Positions 9,418 to 11,053 of a DNA stretch of 11,053 nt are shown one piece after another. The stretch covers positions 1-11,053 of the forward strand of contig DIHE01000008.1 in NCBI GenBank assembly GCA_002420005.1. Reading direction: 5' to 3'. The notes below the pieces were generated by a model that did not search any database, had not been told where the DNA came from, and saw nothing but the letters and a program-made list of their open reading frames with translations. The number at the start of each line of letters is the position of its first letter. Position 1 is the first letter of the stretch. Both the position numbers and the translations under genes were made by a program. The DNA comes from Holophagales bacterium UBA5704. Its GTDB lineage: Bacteria; Acidobacteriota; Thermoanaerobaculia; Multivoradales; UBA5704.

Positions 9418-9954
9418 ATGGCCGATCGCTTTCCCCAGGAGGCGCTGCTGCGAGACGGGCGCCGCGTCCTCCTTCGCCTGTTCACCGAGAACGATACCGC
9501 CGCCCTGTACGACTTCTTCCAGCGCCTGCCGGCCGACGTCCGCCGGTTCGCCTGGGACCGCATCGACAGCCGCCCGCTGGTCGAGAGCTGGGGCCGCGAG
9601 CTCGACTATGCCAAGGTGCTGCCGATCCTCGCCTTCGACGGCACCCGGATCGTCGCCGACGCCACCCTGCACCGCCGGGAGGGCAGCCCGCTGCGCCTCG
9701 TCGGCCGGGTCAAGTGGCTCCTCGACCCCGCTTGGCGCGGCGTCGGGCTCGGCAACGTGCTGATCAACAAGTTCATCGACATCGCCCGCAACAACGGCCT
9801 GCGCCACCTCACCTGCATGCTGATCTCGGACCTCGAGGCGGACGCCGTGAAGACGCTCTCCGACCTCGGCTTCGACGGCTACACCATCCCCGGCTACGGC
9901 ACCGACCCGGACGGCAACCAGCACGACATGATCAAGATGGTCAAGAAGCTGTGA
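9418..9954 (+). CDS. GNAT family N-acetyltransferase
   Basis: A 178-residue single-domain protein of the Gcn5-related acetyltransferase superfamily, which moves an acetyl group from acetyl-CoA to an amine. It opens with LRDGRRVLLRLFTENDTAALYDFF, a beta-alpha start like that of the acetyltransferase part of bacterial protein lysine acetyltransferases. The central strand RVKWLLDPAWRGVGLGNVLI carries the acetyl-CoA pyrophosphate-binding loop (R/Q-x-x-G-x-G, here RGVGLG). It is followed by ARNNGLRHLTCMLISD and LSDLGF, the usual motif B region. The substrate cannot be told from sequence; protein lysine acetylation is a guess from the N-terminal similarity. The ATG at 9418 has a strong ribosome binding site. 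lepA begins 28 bases after the stop, so the two are probably cotranscribed. Confidence 0.85.
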   Translation: MADRFPQEALLRDGRRVLLRLFTENDTAALYDFFQRLPADVRRFAWDRIDSRPLVESWGRELDYAKVLPILAFDGTRIVADATLHRREGSPLRLVGRVKWLLDPAWRGVGLGNVLINKFIDIARNNGLRHLTCMLISDLEADAVKTLSDLGFDGYTIPGYGTDPDGNQHDMIKMVKKL

Positions 9955-9969
9955 CCCGGGGGGCCGGCC

Positions 9970-9975
9970 GGAGAG
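9970..9975 (+). promoter_or_regulatory. Ribosome binding site of lepA
   Basis: GGAGAG, seven bases before the TTG at 9983. It supports a TTG start for lepA; no ATG or GTG lies at a suitable place nearby. Confidence 0.7.
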
Positions 9976-9982
9976 CACGACC

Positions 9983-11053
9983 TTGAGCCAGGACAAGATC
10001 CGCAACTTCTGTATCATCGCCCACATCGACCACGGCAAGTCGACGCTGGCGGATCGCCTCATCCAGCGCTGTGGGGGTGTGGAGGATCGCGAGTTCCGCG
10101 ACCAGATCCTCGATTCCATGGACATCGAGCGCGAGCGGGGCATCACCATTAAGAGCAACACGGTGAGCCTCCTCTACGATGCCCGGGACGGCGTGCGCTA
10201 CCGGCTGAACCTGATCGACACCCCCGGCCACGTCGACTTCTCGCACGAGGTGCGGCGCTCCCTCATGTCCGCCGAGGGAGCGCTCCTCCTGGTCGACGCC
10301 TCGCAGGGGGTGGAGGCGCAGACCGTCGCCAACCTCTATCTGGCGATGGAGTACAACCTGGAGATCATCCCGGTCATCAACAAGATCGATCTCCCCTCGG
10401 CCGACGTCGAGCGGATCCGCGAGGAGATCGACGCCGACCTCGGGCTCGATCCGTTCGAGGCGGTGCTCTGCTCGGCGAAGCAGGGGATCGGCATCGACGA
10501 CGTCCTGGAGGCGGTGGTCCAGAGGTTGCCGCCCCCCAAGGGCCACCCCGACGATCCGCTGCGCGCCCTCATCTTCGATGCCCAGTATGACGCCTACCGC
10601 GGTGTCGTCCTGCTCTGCCGGGTCACCGACGGCACGCTGCGTCCGGGCCAGCGCATCCGCTTCATGCACACCGGCAAGGAGCACGTGATCGAGGAGGTCG
10701 GCCTGCTGCAGCTCAAGAAGGTGAAGACGGACGAGCTGGAGGCCGGCTCGGTGGGCTACATGATCTCCGGCATCAAGGCGGTGCGCGACGTGGCGATCGG
10801 CGACACGATCACCGAGACGGCGCGCCCGGCGGCCGAGCCGCTCCCCGGGTACAAGGAGGCCAAGCCGGTCGTCTTCTCCTCGATCTATCCGATCGCCACC
10901 GACGACTACGAGGATCTCGCCAAGGCGCTCGACAAGCTGCAGCTCAACGACGCCGCGCTGACCTTCGAGAAGGACTCCTCCTCGGCCCTGGGGTTCGGCT
11001 TCCGCTGCGGCTTCCTCGGCCTGCTCCACCTGGAGATCGTGCAGGAGCGCCTG
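9983..11053 (+). CDS. lepA: Elongation factor 4 (LepA), C-terminal part beyond the window
   Basis: The first 357 codons of a ribosomal translational GTPase, usually about 600 residues. EF4 acts on the ribosome, with proposed roles in back-translocation and in 30S assembly or initiation. G-domain motifs are complete: G1 AHIDHGKST at 13-21, RERGIT at 50-55, G3 DTPGH at 79-83, G4 NKID at 133-136 and a G5-like CSAK. The MDIERERGITIK and DTPGHVDFSHEVRRSL segments are typical of LepA. Domain II begins near DAYRGVVLLCRVTDGTLRPGQ (about 203). The last visible part, ALGFGFRCGFLGLLHLEIVQERL, is a LepA signature in domain III. The TTG start at 9983 gives the usual opening (SQDKIRNFCIIAHIDHGKST). It probably shares a transcript with the upstream acetyltransferase gene. 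Confidence 0.97.
   Translation, partial: MSQDKIRNFCIIAHIDHGKSTLADRLIQRCGGVEDREFRDQILDSMDIERERGITIKSNTVSLLYDARDGVRYRLNLIDTPGHVDFSHEVRRSLMSAEGALLLVDASQGVEAQTVANLYLAMEYNLEIIPVINKIDLPSADVERIREEIDADLGLDPFEAVLCSAKQGIGIDDVLEAVVQRLPPPKGHPDDPLRALIFDAQYDAYRGVVLLCRVTDGTLRPGQRIRFMHTGKEHVIEEVGLLQLKKVKTDELEAGSVGYMISGIKAVRDVAIGDTITETARPAAEPLPGYKEAKPVVFSSIYPIATDDYEDLAKALDKLQLNDAALTFEKDSSSALGFGFRCGFLGLLHLEIVQERL

Overview
The window is GC-rich, gene-dense bacterial chromosome with ordinary housekeeping genes. No tRNA, rRNA, CRISPR array, insertion sequence or phage gene is visible. No gene-free stretch exceeds 300 bases; the longest runs from 3699 to 3944. Most of the window fits a high-GC Gram-negative bacterium. 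It has a division and cell-wall (dcw) cluster and two exported parvulin-type folding factors, which suggest an outer membrane. The protein style resembles Acidobacteriota or related deep lineages, but that is a tentative impression from remembered sequences. The far left end (about 1 to 460) instead resembles Burkholderiales-type Betaproteobacteria.

Minus strand, read right to left: mfd (transcription-repair coupling factor), a probable PpiC-type lipoprotein and a SurA-like peptidyl-prolyl isomerase are coupled by overlaps of 4 and 8 nt and probably form one operon. A 246-bp intergenic region follows. It holds a long imperfect inverted repeat built on a 10-bp-periodic ACGGA motif, then a dcw promoter. 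That promoter has TGGACA and TATGAT boxes 17 bp apart, overlaid by six helically phased MraZ-type boxes. The dcw genes follow: mraZ, rsmH, ftsL, and an ftsI-like transpeptidase gene, then the start of a rodA-like gene. The last three are linked by 4-nt GTGA/ATGA overlaps.

Plus strand, right end: a small GNAT acetyltransferase is divergent from mfd. It is followed 28 nt later by lepA (elongation factor 4), which runs off the window.

The most notable point is at the left. The transpeptidase gene looks like FtsI (PBP3 class) up to and including the KTGTAQ motif. Its last about 106 residues look like the C-terminus of MrdA (PBP2), and rodA, the usual neighbour of mrdA, comes next instead of murE. 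It is either a real recombinant or, more likely in my view, a chimeric assembly join at a conserved motif. I found no convincing new multi-gene system. The other items worth checking are the six-box MraZ operator, the ACGGA repeat hairpin, and the loss of the first parvulin histidine in both isomerases.
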